Shown here piece by piece: positions 1 through 7,546 of a stretch of DNA of 37,887 bases. Source of the DNA: Candidatus Shapirobacteria bacterium. Lineage in GTDB: Bacteria; Patescibacteriota; Microgenomatia; UM-FILTER-40-11. The notes under the pieces are model-generated. The model saw nothing but the letters and a program-made list of their open reading frames with translations, ran no database searches and was not told where the DNA came from. Within the stretch, counting starts at the first letter, position 1, and each line of letters begins with the position of its first letter. Location of the stretch: the NCBI GenBank assembly GCA_020059745.1, contig JAGVBK010000002.1:66414-104300 (forward strand), in the 5' to 3' direction. The position numbers and the translations under genes were made by a program.

Positions 1-233
1 CCAGAAAATGAGTGAACAAGATAAAAAATTACTCCACTTCCCCAGTGATGGTTAGTAAACGGAAACTCAGGATAGGTGTAGGAATACAAATTTGTTTGAG
101 GAATCTTGCGAGTTTTTATAATTATCTCTCCATTTTTAAGATGTCTTCCAATGTCGGCACTTTGCAATAATATTTTAGCTGAAGAAACAACTATTCCAAT
201 TAGAAGCAAACAAATTATCAAGGATATTTCCAC
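1..233 (-). CDS. N-terminal part of a multi-spanning membrane protein (GT-C glycosyltransferase-like), truncated by window edge
   Basis: Reading leftwards from a GTG at 233 gives about 77 residues that run off the window. One hydrophobic segment (ISLIICLLLIGIVV) is followed by a segment with the pattern D-I-G-R-H-L-x-N-G-E-I, then IPQTNLYSYTY, then HHWGSGVIFYL. That series (DxxxHLxxGxxI, IPxTxxxSYT, HxWxSxxxxYL) is typical of the first periplasmic loop of GT-C-like polytopic membrane proteins; assignment to a subfamily is not possible. An ATG at 252 with a better N-terminus lies one frame away, because the frame is broken at a TTTTGGGG run (236-243). The true start is therefore uncertain, and a one-base sequencing or natural indel is possible. 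Confidence 0.5.
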   Translation of the reverse strand, partial: MEISLIICLLLIGIVVSSAKILLQSADIGRHLKNGEIIIKTRKIPQTNLYSYTYPEFPFTNHHWGSGVIFYLVHSFS

Positions 234-281
234 ACTTTTGGGTAGTCTCATGTAGTTAGTTTAGCAAAGAGAAGAAAAAGA

Positions 282-890
282 TTACACCCCTTTTAAAAGC
301 CCTAGACGGTTTTCAATTTCATACCAATTGACAATCTTCCAAAAACCTTCTATAAAATCCCCTCTCTTGTTTTGATAGTCAAGGTAGTATGCATGTTCCC
401 AAACATCCAAAACCATGATGATCGGCAAAACAGGATAAAGATTAACATTGTGCTTTTCAATTTGGGTTATCAAAAGCTTGCCAATATTAGGATCGTAAGA
501 CAAAGCCGACCAGCCGGAGCCTTGAACAGAAATGGCATTTTGGGAAAATATATCCTTGAATTTATGAAAGCTGCCAAAATCTTTTTTAACCAAGCTTGAA
601 AAGAGCTCTCCCGGCTCTCCTCCTTTTCCCGGAGGTGCCATAGTAGGCCAAAAAAGAGAATGAAGAATGTGGCCCCCAAGGTTAAAAGACAAATCTCTGG
701 CTGCATTTTTCTTCTCCTCTTCCCTCATTTCTCCCGAGAGCTTTTCAAGAATTGAGTTAGCGGCATTAATATAGGCCCGATGGTGCTTGTCATGATGAAC
801 TCTAAGCTGCTCTTCGGAAATTATTGGCTCAAGCTCGCTGTAGCCATATGGCAAATCTAAAAGAGTATAGACACTTTTCTTCTCGTTCAT
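282..890 (-). CDS. Superoxide dismutase, Fe/Mn family, archaeal-like
   Basis: A 202-residue protein with the complete Fe/Mn SOD architecture: N-terminal helical hairpin and C-terminal alpha/beta domain. It converts superoxide to oxygen and peroxide. The four metal ligands are visible: H32 (in VHHDKHH), H77 (in HSLFW), D162 and H166 (in DVWEHAYY). Gly73 sits where Fe-SODs have Gln. His147 (in EKHNVN) sits where bacterial Mn-SODs have the outer-sphere Gln; His there is the archaeal arrangement. The MAPPGKGG segment and the NKRGDF...WKIVNW tail also resemble crenarchaeal SODs. The metal (Fe, Mn or cambialistic) cannot be decided from sequence. No signal peptide, so cytoplasmic. It starts 6 nt after the stop of the upstream GerMN gene and is probably cotranscribed with it. 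Confidence 0.95.
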   Translation of the reverse strand: MNEKKSVYTLLDLPYGYSELEPIISEEQLRVHHDKHHRAYINAANSILEKLSGEMREEEKKNAARDLSFNLGGHILHSLFWPTMAPPGKGGEPGELFSSLVKKDFGSFHKFKDIFSQNAISVQGSGWSALSYDPNIGKLLITQIEKHNVNLYPVLPIIMVLDVWEHAYYLDYQNKRGDFIEGFWKIVNWYEIENRLGLLKGV

Positions 891-896
891 AAATTC

Positions 897-1526
897 TCAA
901 TATCTCTGTTTGTTTGTAAAGGGATCTTTGTCACAATAATCATTTTCAGAAGAACAACCAAGCTGCAACCATTCATAAAACGGTTCAGGGTCACCTTCTA
1001 TTGCAAAAATTATCCTTTTTACCGACGGGAATTGCCCTAAAGTATTTTCCATTTGTGAAAGAAGTTGGCTGCTACCGCAACTGGAACTTGCGTTGGGAAT
1101 AATCATTCTGATGTCGGTAAGGTTTACATAGGCAGTTTCGTCTTTAATCTCCACGCTTTTTAGAATTCCTTCTGTCTCTTTTGAGAAAAATGATGAATAC
1201 CCTTCATTTTTTTCGCTCTCAGTAGGGCCTTTAAAAAGCTCTTTTAAAGAAAGATAAGCAACGGATTCTGTTTTTTCAATTTCCCTGGCAAGAGGATGAA
1301 CAATATCACAGTCTCCGGTTTCGTTTAATTTTGAATTTGAATAATAAACTTTTATCTCCATTGTTTCCTTGTTGTTTTCAAAATTTTGTTCTGGTTGGTC
1401 TGGAGTCAATGAAAAATTGTATATTTTCTCTTTAAAAAATTTTCCGCCATCTGCCGAAAATACAAGAAAAGCCGTCAAGAAAAAAACCGCTAGCAGCACA
1501 AAGATGACCTTGTTTTTGCTATCCAT
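897..1526 (-). CDS. Membrane-anchored GerMN-domain protein
   Basis: A 209-residue protein. Residues about 7-25 form a single hydrophobic anchor, followed by a polar linker and a GerMN domain (about 55-195). Family-typical pieces are visible: KVYYSNS strand, LKELFKGPTESEK, AYVNLTD, and SVKRIIFAIEGDPEPFYEWLQLGC. GerMN domains occur in the spore germination protein GerM and in many non-spore-forming bacteria as extracytoplasmic modules, probably cell-wall related; no enzymatic residues are known. Cysteines near residues 53 and 149 and in the C-terminal tail could form disulfides outside the membrane. It lies directly upstream of the SOD gene (6 nt) in the same orientation. Confidence 0.85.
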   Translation of the reverse strand: MDSKNKVIFVLLAVFFLTAFLVFSADGGKFFKEKIYNFSLTPDQPEQNFENNKETMEIKVYYSNSKLNETGDCDIVHPLAREIEKTESVAYLSLKELFKGPTESEKNEGYSSFFSKETEGILKSVEIKDETAYVNLTDIRMIIPNASSSCGSSQLLSQMENTLGQFPSVKRIIFAIEGDPEPFYEWLQLGCSSENDYCDKDPFTNKQRY

Positions 1527-1584
1527 TTATAAAAAAATAAATTTTATCCACTTTAATTCTAAAATGCGTTGTTTTCAAGCAAAT

Positions 1585-2898
1585 TTATTTTTCCCTTTTT
1601 GTCTCCATGGAATAAAAAGAAACTCTGGAAGGCACAAAATGAAGCTTGATAACACCGGTGGGGCCGTTTCTGTGTTTGGCAATCTCCAGAGTTACATTTT
1701 CCAAAGATTCTTCATCTTCACGATAAAGAAACATAACTACATCAGCGTCCTGTTCAATTGAACCGCTTTCCCTTAAATCAGCCAATCTCGGCCTGGCTCC
1801 CCCTCTTACCTCAACCGCCCGCGACAGCTGGGATAAGGCAATAATAGGAATTTTTAATTCTCTGGCCAAGTTTTTAAGACCCATTGATATTTCTCCGACT
1901 TCCTGAACCCGATTTTCAAGATTACGGCCTTTAATAAGCTGGAGATAGTCAACAATCAAAAGCTGAAGTCCCCTTTCCACTTGAAGCCTTCGTGCTTTTG
2001 TCCTCATCTCCAAAATGGAAATGCCCGGGGTGTCGTCAATATAAAGAGGGGCATCGGCTAAGATTCCCATTGCCTCCGAAAAACGGGTAAAGTCTTCTTC
2101 TTCAAGCTTGCCGGTTTTAAGCTTCCAGGCATCAATTTCCGACTGCCTGACTAAAAGCCTGTCAGTTAACTCTTCCTTGCTCATTTCAATCGAAAAAACA
2201 CCAACCGGGATTTTGTAGTCTACGGTAATTGCCCGGGCAATGTTTAAGCCAAAAGCGGTTTTGCCAATGCCGGGCCTAGCTGCCAAAATCAGCATGTTTG
2301 AAGGCTGTAGACCTGCCAAAAGATTGTCAAGATCTCTAAAACCGGTAGGTATCCCCCTTAAACCTCCTGCTCTTTTATGAAGTTCATCCAGGCGGTCAAA
2401 GCTTTCCGAAAGCGCTTCCTTTATCGGGGCAAAGCTTTGTTTTAAGTGTTTTTGCGAGAGAGAAAAAACCTCCATTTCCGCTTTATCAAGTGCCTGATTT
2501 GCCTCAGTTCCTTCATCAAAACAAGCCTCGGCAATTTTCGAGGCCGCGCTTATCAGCCTTCTTTTAGTACAAAGGTCTTTAACAATCTGACCGTATTTTT
2601 CTACATTGGCAGCAGTAGGAACACGGTTTAAAAGCTCTGATAAATAAGCAGTTCCTCCAATTGTGGTAAGGTCACGGTTTTTTTTAAGCCTGTCGGTAAG
2701 AGTAACTATGTCAATCGGAGAACGCTCTTCGTAAAGGTCCAGTATTGCCTTGAATATCCGGCTGTTTGCTTCGCTGTAAAAATGTTCATCTCTTAAAAAA
2801 TCAGCCACGGCAATAACCGCATCCTTATCGATAAGAATGGCGCCTAATACAGAAGCTTCCGCTTCATCGGAATGAGGAGGCACTTTTAAGTCCTGCAT
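1585..2898 (-). CDS. dnaB: Replicative DNA helicase DnaB
   Basis: A 437-residue protein of normal length for the family. The N-terminal helical domain (about 1-110, PPHSDEAEASVLGAIL) binds primase. The C-terminal RecA-like motor (about 180-430) has Walker A ARPGIGKTAFG, the Walker B-like strand LLIVDYLQLI, the SQLSRAVE segment, and the arginine-finger/DnaB signature RESGSIEQDADVVMFLYR. It unwinds DNA at the replication fork as a hexamer. No intein is present; the motor motifs are uninterrupted. It follows the UPF0173 hydrolase gene by 44 nt and may share its transcript. Confidence 0.98.
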   Translation of the reverse strand: MQDLKVPPHSDEAEASVLGAILIDKDAVIAVADFLRDEHFYSEANSRIFKAILDLYEERSPIDIVTLTDRLKKNRDLTTIGGTAYLSELLNRVPTAANVEKYGQIVKDLCTKRRLISAASKIAEACFDEGTEANQALDKAEMEVFSLSQKHLKQSFAPIKEALSESFDRLDELHKRAGGLRGIPTGFRDLDNLLAGLQPSNMLILAARPGIGKTAFGLNIARAITVDYKIPVGVFSIEMSKEELTDRLLVRQSEIDAWKLKTGKLEEEDFTRFSEAMGILADAPLYIDDTPGISILEMRTKARRLQVERGLQLLIVDYLQLIKGRNLENRVQEVGEISMGLKNLARELKIPIIALSQLSRAVEVRGGARPRLADLRESGSIEQDADVVMFLYREDEESLENVTLEIAKHRNGPTGVIKLHFVPSRVSFYSMETKREK

Positions 2899-2942
2899 AA
2901 TGAAAATTTTCCAGGGCGGATTTAAAAGAAGTCTTACAAAAG

Positions 2943-3596
2943 TTAAGCTTTTCTTTGTAAAACAACGACCCTGGTTTCTTCGGGCAGCTTGTCTTTTGTA
3001 ACAGAAAGTTTGTCAAGCTTTTCGGCCTGTTCTGCGCCCATTTCAGAAAGAAACTTATCAACCGAGGCCAAATCTCCAAAAACTTTTTCATTAATCCCCT
3101 GTTCTTTATAGTGCATTGGCAAGACAATCAAAGGCTCAAGCTTGCTTATAACTTCGTCTGCCTCGGTAGGGCCAATCGTACTTACTCCTCCCACTGGAAT
3201 CATTAAGACATCAACACCAATAATTTCTTCAAGAACTTCCGAAGAAGGTAAAGCGCCTAAATCCCCAAGATGGCAAACCCTAAGACCTTCAGCCTCAATT
3301 AAGAAAATATTGTTTGTCCCTCTTTTTACTCCTTCTTCCCCGTCATGAAACGAGGCAAAGCCGAAAATAGAAACGCCTTTAACTTCATATTCCCCCGGCA
3401 GAGAAATAATAAAAGGCTCGCCGCTGACATTGCTTACTTTGTTATGGTCTTCGTGCTGATGGGAAACAGTAACAATATCTCCTTCTACTTTAGGATACCT
3501 TAAACCAACCATTTCGGAAGAGTAAGGATCGGTAATTATTGTGGCAGTTTTTGTTTTTATCCTGAACGAGGAATGTCCTAAATAAGTAATTTCCAT
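2943..3596 (-). CDS. UPF0173-type metallo-beta-lactamase-fold hydrolase
   Basis: A 217-residue metallo-beta-lactamase-fold protein. The metal-binding motif is HQHEDH (His46, His48, Asp50, His51), with further ligand candidates in CHLGDLG (about 108-114) and PMHY (about 160-163). The N-terminus METITYLGHSSF-like strand (here MEITYLGHSSFRI) and the ITDPY segment match the UPF0173/YtkL-like group of small Zn-dependent hydrolases. The substrate of this group is unknown; the family has RNase, lactonase and phosphodiesterase members, so no reaction is assigned. It is the first gene of a leftward unit leading into dnaB, with an AT-rich 160-nt region upstream shared with a divergent gene. Confidence 0.88.
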   Translation of the reverse strand: MEITYLGHSSFRIKTKTATIITDPYSSEMVGLRYPKVEGDIVTVSHQHEDHNKVSNVSGEPFIISLPGEYEVKGVSIFGFASFHDGEEGVKRGTNNIFLIEAEGLRVCHLGDLGALPSSEVLEEIIGVDVLMIPVGGVSTIGPTEADEVISKLEPLIVLPMHYKEQGINEKVFGDLASVDKFLSEMGAEQAEKLDKLSVTKDKLPEETRVVVLQRKA

Positions 3597-3707
3597 TGGA
3601 ACAAAGAAAGCTAAATTTTAAACTACAAAATGGATATTTTTCTATTTTTTATAATAACACCCTTTCTTTTAACTATGCAATCGCTAAAATGAGCTTATTT
3701 TCTTTTC

Positions 3708-3736
3708 TTGACAAGCCCCCGGTTTTTGCATAAGAT
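3708..3736 (+). promoter_or_regulatory. Sigma70-type promoter for the 3757 gene
   Basis: TTGACA at 3708-3713, 17-nt spacer, TAAGAT at 3731-3736. The expected transcription start is about 14 nt before the ATG at 3757. A weak AGGA lies at 3748-3751. Confidence 0.7.
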
Positions 3737-3756
3737 ATTGAGCAATTAGGACAGAT

Positions 3757-4182
3757 ATGAAAAAAGAGGTTATCCTCGCAATTATCATTGGTTTTGGAAT
3801 AGGTCTCGTTGCCACTTTTGGTCTTTACACCGCCAGAAATACAATTGGGAGGTCTTATCAGATTTATTCCCCTGTTCCCGAAGGAGACGGAAAAACTGTT
3901 TCCGTTCCCACCAATCTTTCTTTATCATTGTCCTCTCCAATTGACGAATCAATTTCAAACCAGTCAAAAATAAGTGTTTCCGGAAGCGCCTCCCCCGACA
4001 CATGGATTATGGTTATCACTGAAAAAGAAGAAAAACTAGTAAAATCAGACAATATAGGAAAATTTGAAATGGAGATAGGTTTGATTTCCGGGGAAAATGA
4101 AATTGAAGTCACCGCTATCTCCGACTCAGGAGATACTCTTAAAAAAGTAGTTACCGTTGTCTATAGCACGGTTGAAATATAA
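3757..4182 (+). CDS. Membrane-anchored protein with an Ig-like domain
   Basis: A 141-residue protein. MKKEVILAIIIGFGIGLVATFGLY is an N-terminal anchor. A Ser/Pro-rich linker (about 38-60) leads to one beta-sandwich-like domain (about 62-140) with the pattern ISVSGSASPDTWIMV ... GKFEMEIGLISGENEIEVTAIS ... KKVVTVVYS. This matches bacterial Ig-like or glucodextranase-B-like extracellular modules. Such domains usually mediate surface adhesion or stalk function; no ligand can be named. It has its own promoter and is followed after 17 nt by another secreted protein gene, so the two are probably cotranscribed. Confidence 0.8.
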   Translation: MKKEVILAIIIGFGIGLVATFGLYTARNTIGRSYQIYSPVPEGDGKTVSVPTNLSLSLSSPIDESISNQSKISVSGSASPDTWIMVITEKEEKLVKSDNIGKFEMEIGLISGENEIEVTAISDSGDTLKKVVTVVYSTVEI

Positions 4183-4199
4183 ATGCAAACTAAACAAAA

Positions 4200-4925
4200 A
4201 TGAAAAAGACAATAAATAACAAAAAATTTTTTTTAATCACTGCCGGACTGATTTTCTGCCTGGTTTTTCTAAAGACAAACTTTTTGGCAGTTTTGGCAGT
4301 TTCGCCTTCCCCGGCCCCTTTAGATACTGCCGAAGAAGCGACCTCTTCATCAACTGAAGACGAAAAAGTTAAAGAAATCAGGGACGCTATAAAAGAAAAG
4401 GTAAACGAGATTAAGGAAAAAATTGAGAAAAGAGCTTATGTCGGCACCATAAACCAAATAACCGATTCTACCCTAACGCTTGAAAATTTCCGGGGCAAAA
4501 AGCGGGTCAGGCTGACCGAAGAAACCACAATTATCGCCACCAATAAAAAAGAAATAAAACAAAATGAATTGGCTCTTGAAGATAAGGTCATTGCCATGGG
4601 CATAATGGGGGGTAATGAAATTCTCGAAGCAGTCAGGGTTGTGGTGGTGCCAAAACCAAGTGTTACTCCCCCGGAAAAAGTAATCAGCTTAGGAACAATT
4701 ACATCTGTCAACTCAAAAACTTCAAGGCTTACCCTAAGCTCTGCCAACAATCCGGACAATGAAATCGAGATTAAGGTTGAAAAAGAAACAAAAATTAAAG
4801 AACAATCGTCTTTGGAAAGTCTTAAGTTTTTGGAACTAAAACAAGATCAAAAAATCATTGTTATTTACCCCAAGCCCAAACAGGGAAGTCTCCCTTTGGC
4901 CAGTTCGATTTTTGTCCTTCAGTAA
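4200..4925 (+). CDS. Secreted DUF5666-like protein
   Basis: A 241-residue protein with an N-terminal hydrophobic segment (about 10-34, anchor or signal peptide). A Ser/Thr/Glu-rich stretch is followed by a short charged coiled coil (KVKEIRDAIKEKVNEI region, about 56-78). Two similar beta-rich repeats follow: YVGTINQITDSTLTLEN ... DKVIAMG, and SLGTITSVNSKTSRLTLSS ... QKIIVIY. The pattern G-x-I-x-x-(I/V)-x-x-x-T-L-x-(L/V) with a following KV/QKI strand is the DUF5666 type, of unknown function. No Shine-Dalgarno is seen. It follows the Ig-like protein gene by 17 nt and is probably extracytoplasmic. Confidence 0.78.
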   Translation: MKKTINNKKFFLITAGLIFCLVFLKTNFLAVLAVSPSPAPLDTAEEATSSSTEDEKVKEIRDAIKEKVNEIKEKIEKRAYVGTINQITDSTLTLENFRGKKRVRLTEETTIIATNKKEIKQNELALEDKVIAMGIMGGNEILEAVRVVVVPKPSVTPPEKVISLGTITSVNSKTSRLTLSSANNPDNEIEIKVEKETKIKEQSSLESLKFLELKQDQKIIVIYPKPKQGSLPLASSIFVLQ

Positions 4926-4955
4926 CTTATTTTTATTTCAAACAACGGCAATTCA

Positions 4956-4964
4956 TGGTATCAT
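4956..4964 (+). promoter_or_regulatory. Extended -10 promoter of hisS, leaderless arrangement
   Basis: TGGTATCAT (TGn plus TATCAT at 4959-4964) ends 7 nt before the hisS ATG at 4972, so transcription would begin at or next to the start codon. No convincing -35 is seen. Confidence 0.5.
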
Positions 4965-4971
4965 AAGTTCT

Positions 4972-6231
4972 ATGAGTATTATTGCTCCGGTTAAAGGCAC
5001 CAGAGACTTTTATCCAGAAGATTGGGCTTTTCAAATGTGGTTTTACGAGCAAGTTAAGAAAGCTTCCCAAAGCTTTGGCTTTGAGGAATACGAAGGCCCG
5101 ACAATTGAACCCCTGGATCTTTATGCCGCCAAATCAGGGGAAGAGTTGGTAAAAAAACAGGCCTTTACCTTTAAAGACCAGTCGGGAAAAACAGTAGCTT
5201 TAAGGCCGGAAATGACCCCCACTTTGGCAAGAATGATCGCCCAAAAATCAGGCGAGCTTACCTTCCCGGTTAAATGGTTTACTTTTGGCCGCCGTTTCCG
5301 CTATGAAAAACCTCAGAAAGGCAGGGGCCGGGAGTTTTTCCAATGGGACGCCGATATCTTAGGCTCTGAAAATCCCGAGGCTGATGCAGAGGCAATTGCT
5401 TTGGCAGCCACTCTTTACCAAAAATTGGGGTTAACCCCCAAAGAAGTGGTAATAAAAGTAAATGACCGGGTCTTACTCCAGGAAAGGCTTTCCTCCTTGG
5501 AAATTGCCGATGAAAAAATGGTGTCAGTTTTTAGATTAATTGATAAAAAAAGCAAAGTTTCTCCCGAAGATTTTTTGGCGATGGCAAAGGAAGAAGGTCT
5601 AAGTGAAGACCAAGCAAAAACAATAAACCAAATCTTAACGGAAAAAGAAGCCTATAAAGACTCTCCCTGGCTCACTAAAGTGTTTGACCTACTTAAAAAA
5701 CAAGGCTGTGCTGAATATGTTGAGTTTGATCCTGCTGTTGTCCGCGGCCTTGAATACTACACCCGTACTGTCTTCGAAGGCTGGGATATTAAAGGTGAGT
5801 TTAGGGCTATTTGGGGTGGTGGCAGATATGACAACCTAACTGCCGAAATTGGTTCCAGTCAAAAAATTCCCGGAGTGGGTTTTGCCATGGGAGACATGGT
5901 AATTGCTGAAGTGCTTAGGACAAACAACAAGTTTCCTTCACTTGATCCTAACAAAACCAAGGTTTTAGTAACGGTTTTTTCTGAAGAGCTTTACGAAAAG
6001 TCTCTTGAAATCGGCCAAAAACTCAGGACTGACAGCATTAATACTGAAGTTTTTCTCGATGCAAACGCCAAGCTTGACAAACAGCTTAAGTATGCTGACC
6101 GAAAAGGCATCCCCTACGCTCTTATTCTTGGTCCTGATGAAGTTAAAAACGACACCGTCACGGTCAAAAAATTAAAAGAAAAAGAGCAAAAAACATTTAC
6201 TATCGAAGAATTTCTTGAAACCCTAGAGTGA
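4972..6231 (+). CDS. hisS: Histidyl-tRNA synthetase
   Basis: A 419-residue class II aminoacyl-tRNA synthetase charging tRNA-His. Motif 1 region KGTRDFYPED is at the N-terminus. Motif 2 is FGRRFRYEKPQKGRGREFFQWD (about 102-123). The HisRS-specific RGLEYYTRTVFEG segment follows, and motif 3 is GVGFAMGDMVI after GGRYDNL. The C-terminal anticodon-binding domain (about 325-415) has KVLVTVFSEEL and the YALILGPDE strand. The open frame extends back to 4858, but the family N-terminus (MSIIAPVKGTRDF) sets the start at 4972; the longer form would overlap the upstream gene. The -10 box just before the ATG suggests a leaderless mRNA. The transporter gene follows after 7 nt. Confidence 0.97.
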   Translation: MSIIAPVKGTRDFYPEDWAFQMWFYEQVKKASQSFGFEEYEGPTIEPLDLYAAKSGEELVKKQAFTFKDQSGKTVALRPEMTPTLARMIAQKSGELTFPVKWFTFGRRFRYEKPQKGRGREFFQWDADILGSENPEADAEAIALAATLYQKLGLTPKEVVIKVNDRVLLQERLSSLEIADEKMVSVFRLIDKKSKVSPEDFLAMAKEEGLSEDQAKTINQILTEKEAYKDSPWLTKVFDLLKKQGCAEYVEFDPAVVRGLEYYTRTVFEGWDIKGEFRAIWGGGRYDNLTAEIGSSQKIPGVGFAMGDMVIAEVLRTNNKFPSLDPNKTKVLVTVFSEELYEKSLEIGQKLRTDSINTEVFLDANAKLDKQLKYADRKGIPYALILGPDEVKNDTVTVKKLKEKEQKTFTIEEFLETLE

Positions 6232-6238
6232 CTTCTTT

Positions 6239-7186
6239 ATGGATAATTCCAGGAAGAAAGCGTACCTGGCACTATTAACTACCTCGTTTATTTGGGGTTT
6301 GGCCCCACCGGTTATTAAATATACCCTTGATTTTATCTCCCCTTTTACCTTTCTTTTCTACCGCTTTCTCATTGCTTCTTTAATTTTAGCCATCCCTTTT
6401 GGCGTTAAGCTAATAAAAATTAAACCCTCTTTTAGCGATTTTATAAAATTAAGCTTACTTGGATTTTTGGGCACTCCCCTCACCCTTTATATTCTTTTTG
6501 AAGGCATAAAAAAAACCAGCGCCATTGACGCCTCAATTATTGCTGTCATTACCCCGATTCTGGTTATCTTGGGCGGGGTTGCTTTTTTAAAAGAAAAAGT
6601 CACTAAAACCGAAAAAACCGGTATTGCCCTTACTTTTCTAGGCACGCTAATTACAATCATTCAGCCGGTTTTTGAGTCTGGCTTAAACAACATGGTCCAA
6701 AACCTTTACGGCAACAGCTTAGTCTTTTTAGGCTCATTAACTTGGGCTGTTTTCACCTTACTCGCTAAAAAAGAAAAAAAGCTTGATTCTTTTATTCTCT
6801 CCTCTTTTTCTTTTATTGTCGGTATGTTTTTCTTTAGCCTTTTGGCTTTAGGGGGAAAACCCTTAAGTCCAGAATTTGAAATAACAAAACTAAACTTAAA
6901 CTCTTTTTTAGGCATTTTCTATATGGCAGTCTTAGGCTCGGTCGTTGCTTACTACACCTACATTTACGGGCTTTCTAAAATTGAGGCCTCAGAGGCAACA
7001 ATTTTTACCTATCTTCAGCCGGTTTTTGCGATTCCGGTTTCAATCATCTTTTTAAAGGAAAGGGTTAGTTTGGTTTTCTGCCTGGGTGCTTTTATTATTA
7101 TACTTGGAGTTTTTGTCTGTGAGTTTTATGATAAAAGATTTTTTAAAAAAGTGAAACCAAACCTTTCCAGACTTAGCTCTCGTTGA
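6239..7186 (+). CDS. EamA/DMT-family transporter
   Basis: A 315-residue inner-membrane protein with ten predicted transmembrane helices in two five-helix EamA repeats. Repeat 1 (about 8-145) starts AYLALLTTSFIWGLAPPVIKY and contains FLFYRFLIASLIL. Repeat 2 (about 160-300) starts LVFLGSLTWAVFTLLAKKEKK and ends with SEATIFTYLQPVFAIPVSIIFLKERVSL, a strong family signature. Members export or import small metabolites such as amino acids and nucleotides; the substrate cannot be told. It begins 7 nt after hisS and probably shares its transcript. Confidence 0.93.
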   Translation: MDNSRKKAYLALLTTSFIWGLAPPVIKYTLDFISPFTFLFYRFLIASLILAIPFGVKLIKIKPSFSDFIKLSLLGFLGTPLTLYILFEGIKKTSAIDASIIAVITPILVILGGVAFLKEKVTKTEKTGIALTFLGTLITIIQPVFESGLNNMVQNLYGNSLVFLGSLTWAVFTLLAKKEKKLDSFILSSFSFIVGMFFFSLLALGGKPLSPEFEITKLNLNSFLGIFYMAVLGSVVAYYTYIYGLSKIEASEATIFTYLQPVFAIPVSIIFLKERVSLVFCLGAFIIILGVFVCEFYDKRFFKKVKPNLSRLSSR

Positions 7187-7211
7187 AGAAAGCTTCAAAG
7201 TTTTGTATAAT
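7183..7211 (+). promoter_or_regulatory. Promoter of rpmE-prfA
   Basis: TTGAAG (7183-7188), 17-nt spacer, TATAAT (7206-7211). Only 8 nt separate the -10 from the ATG at 7220, so the leader is at most about 3 nt. Confidence 0.75.
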
Positions 7212-7219
7212 AGACAGGT

Positions 7220-7528
7220 ATGAAAAAAGATATTCATCCAAAATGGTTCAATGAGGCAAAAGTTGTCTGCGCATGCGGTAACAGCTTTACCGTAGGTTCA
7301 ACTCAAGAATTAATCAAGGTAGAAGTTTGCTCTGAGTGTCATCCTTTTTATACTGGCCAGCAAAAATTTGTTGATACTTTGGGACGAGTTGAGAAATTCC
7401 ATAAAAAACAAAAAGAAGCCTCAGAAAACATTGTCAGTAAAAGGAAAAAAAGGCTGCAGAAAAAGCTTTCTCAGGAAAAAGAGGACCAAAGACCAAAAAC
7501 CCTTAAGGAAATGCTTAAGCAGCAATAA
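7220..7528 (+). CDS. rpmE: Ribosomal protein bL31, zinc-binding, with C-terminal extension
   Basis: A 102-residue protein. The first 70 residues are bL31: MKKDIHP start, Cys17 and Cys19 in CACGNSF, Cys37 and Cys40 in [10 protein letters not shown]. This is the Cys-containing, zinc-binding form that sits on the central protuberance and bridges the subunits. Residues about 71-102 form a Lys/Arg/Glu-rich helical tail beyond the usual length of about 70. The gene has a near-leaderless promoter and is followed after 18 nt by the release factor gene, the common rpmE-prfA order. Confidence 0.96.
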   Translation: MKKDIHPKWFNEAKVVCACGNSFTVGSTQELIKVEVCSECHPFYTGQQKFVDTLGRVEKFHKKQKEASENIVSKRKKRLQKKLSQEKEDQRPKTLKEMLKQQ

Positions 7529-7546
7529 CTTTTCCTTTAATCCCCT

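Noticed and set aside
1585-2898. Intein in dnaB
   Set aside because: The protein has the normal length, and the motor motifs are uninterrupted.
4858-4971. Upstream extension of hisS by 38 codons
   Set aside because: It overlaps the previous gene and lacks family similarity; the HisRS N-terminus and the -10 box both point to 4972.
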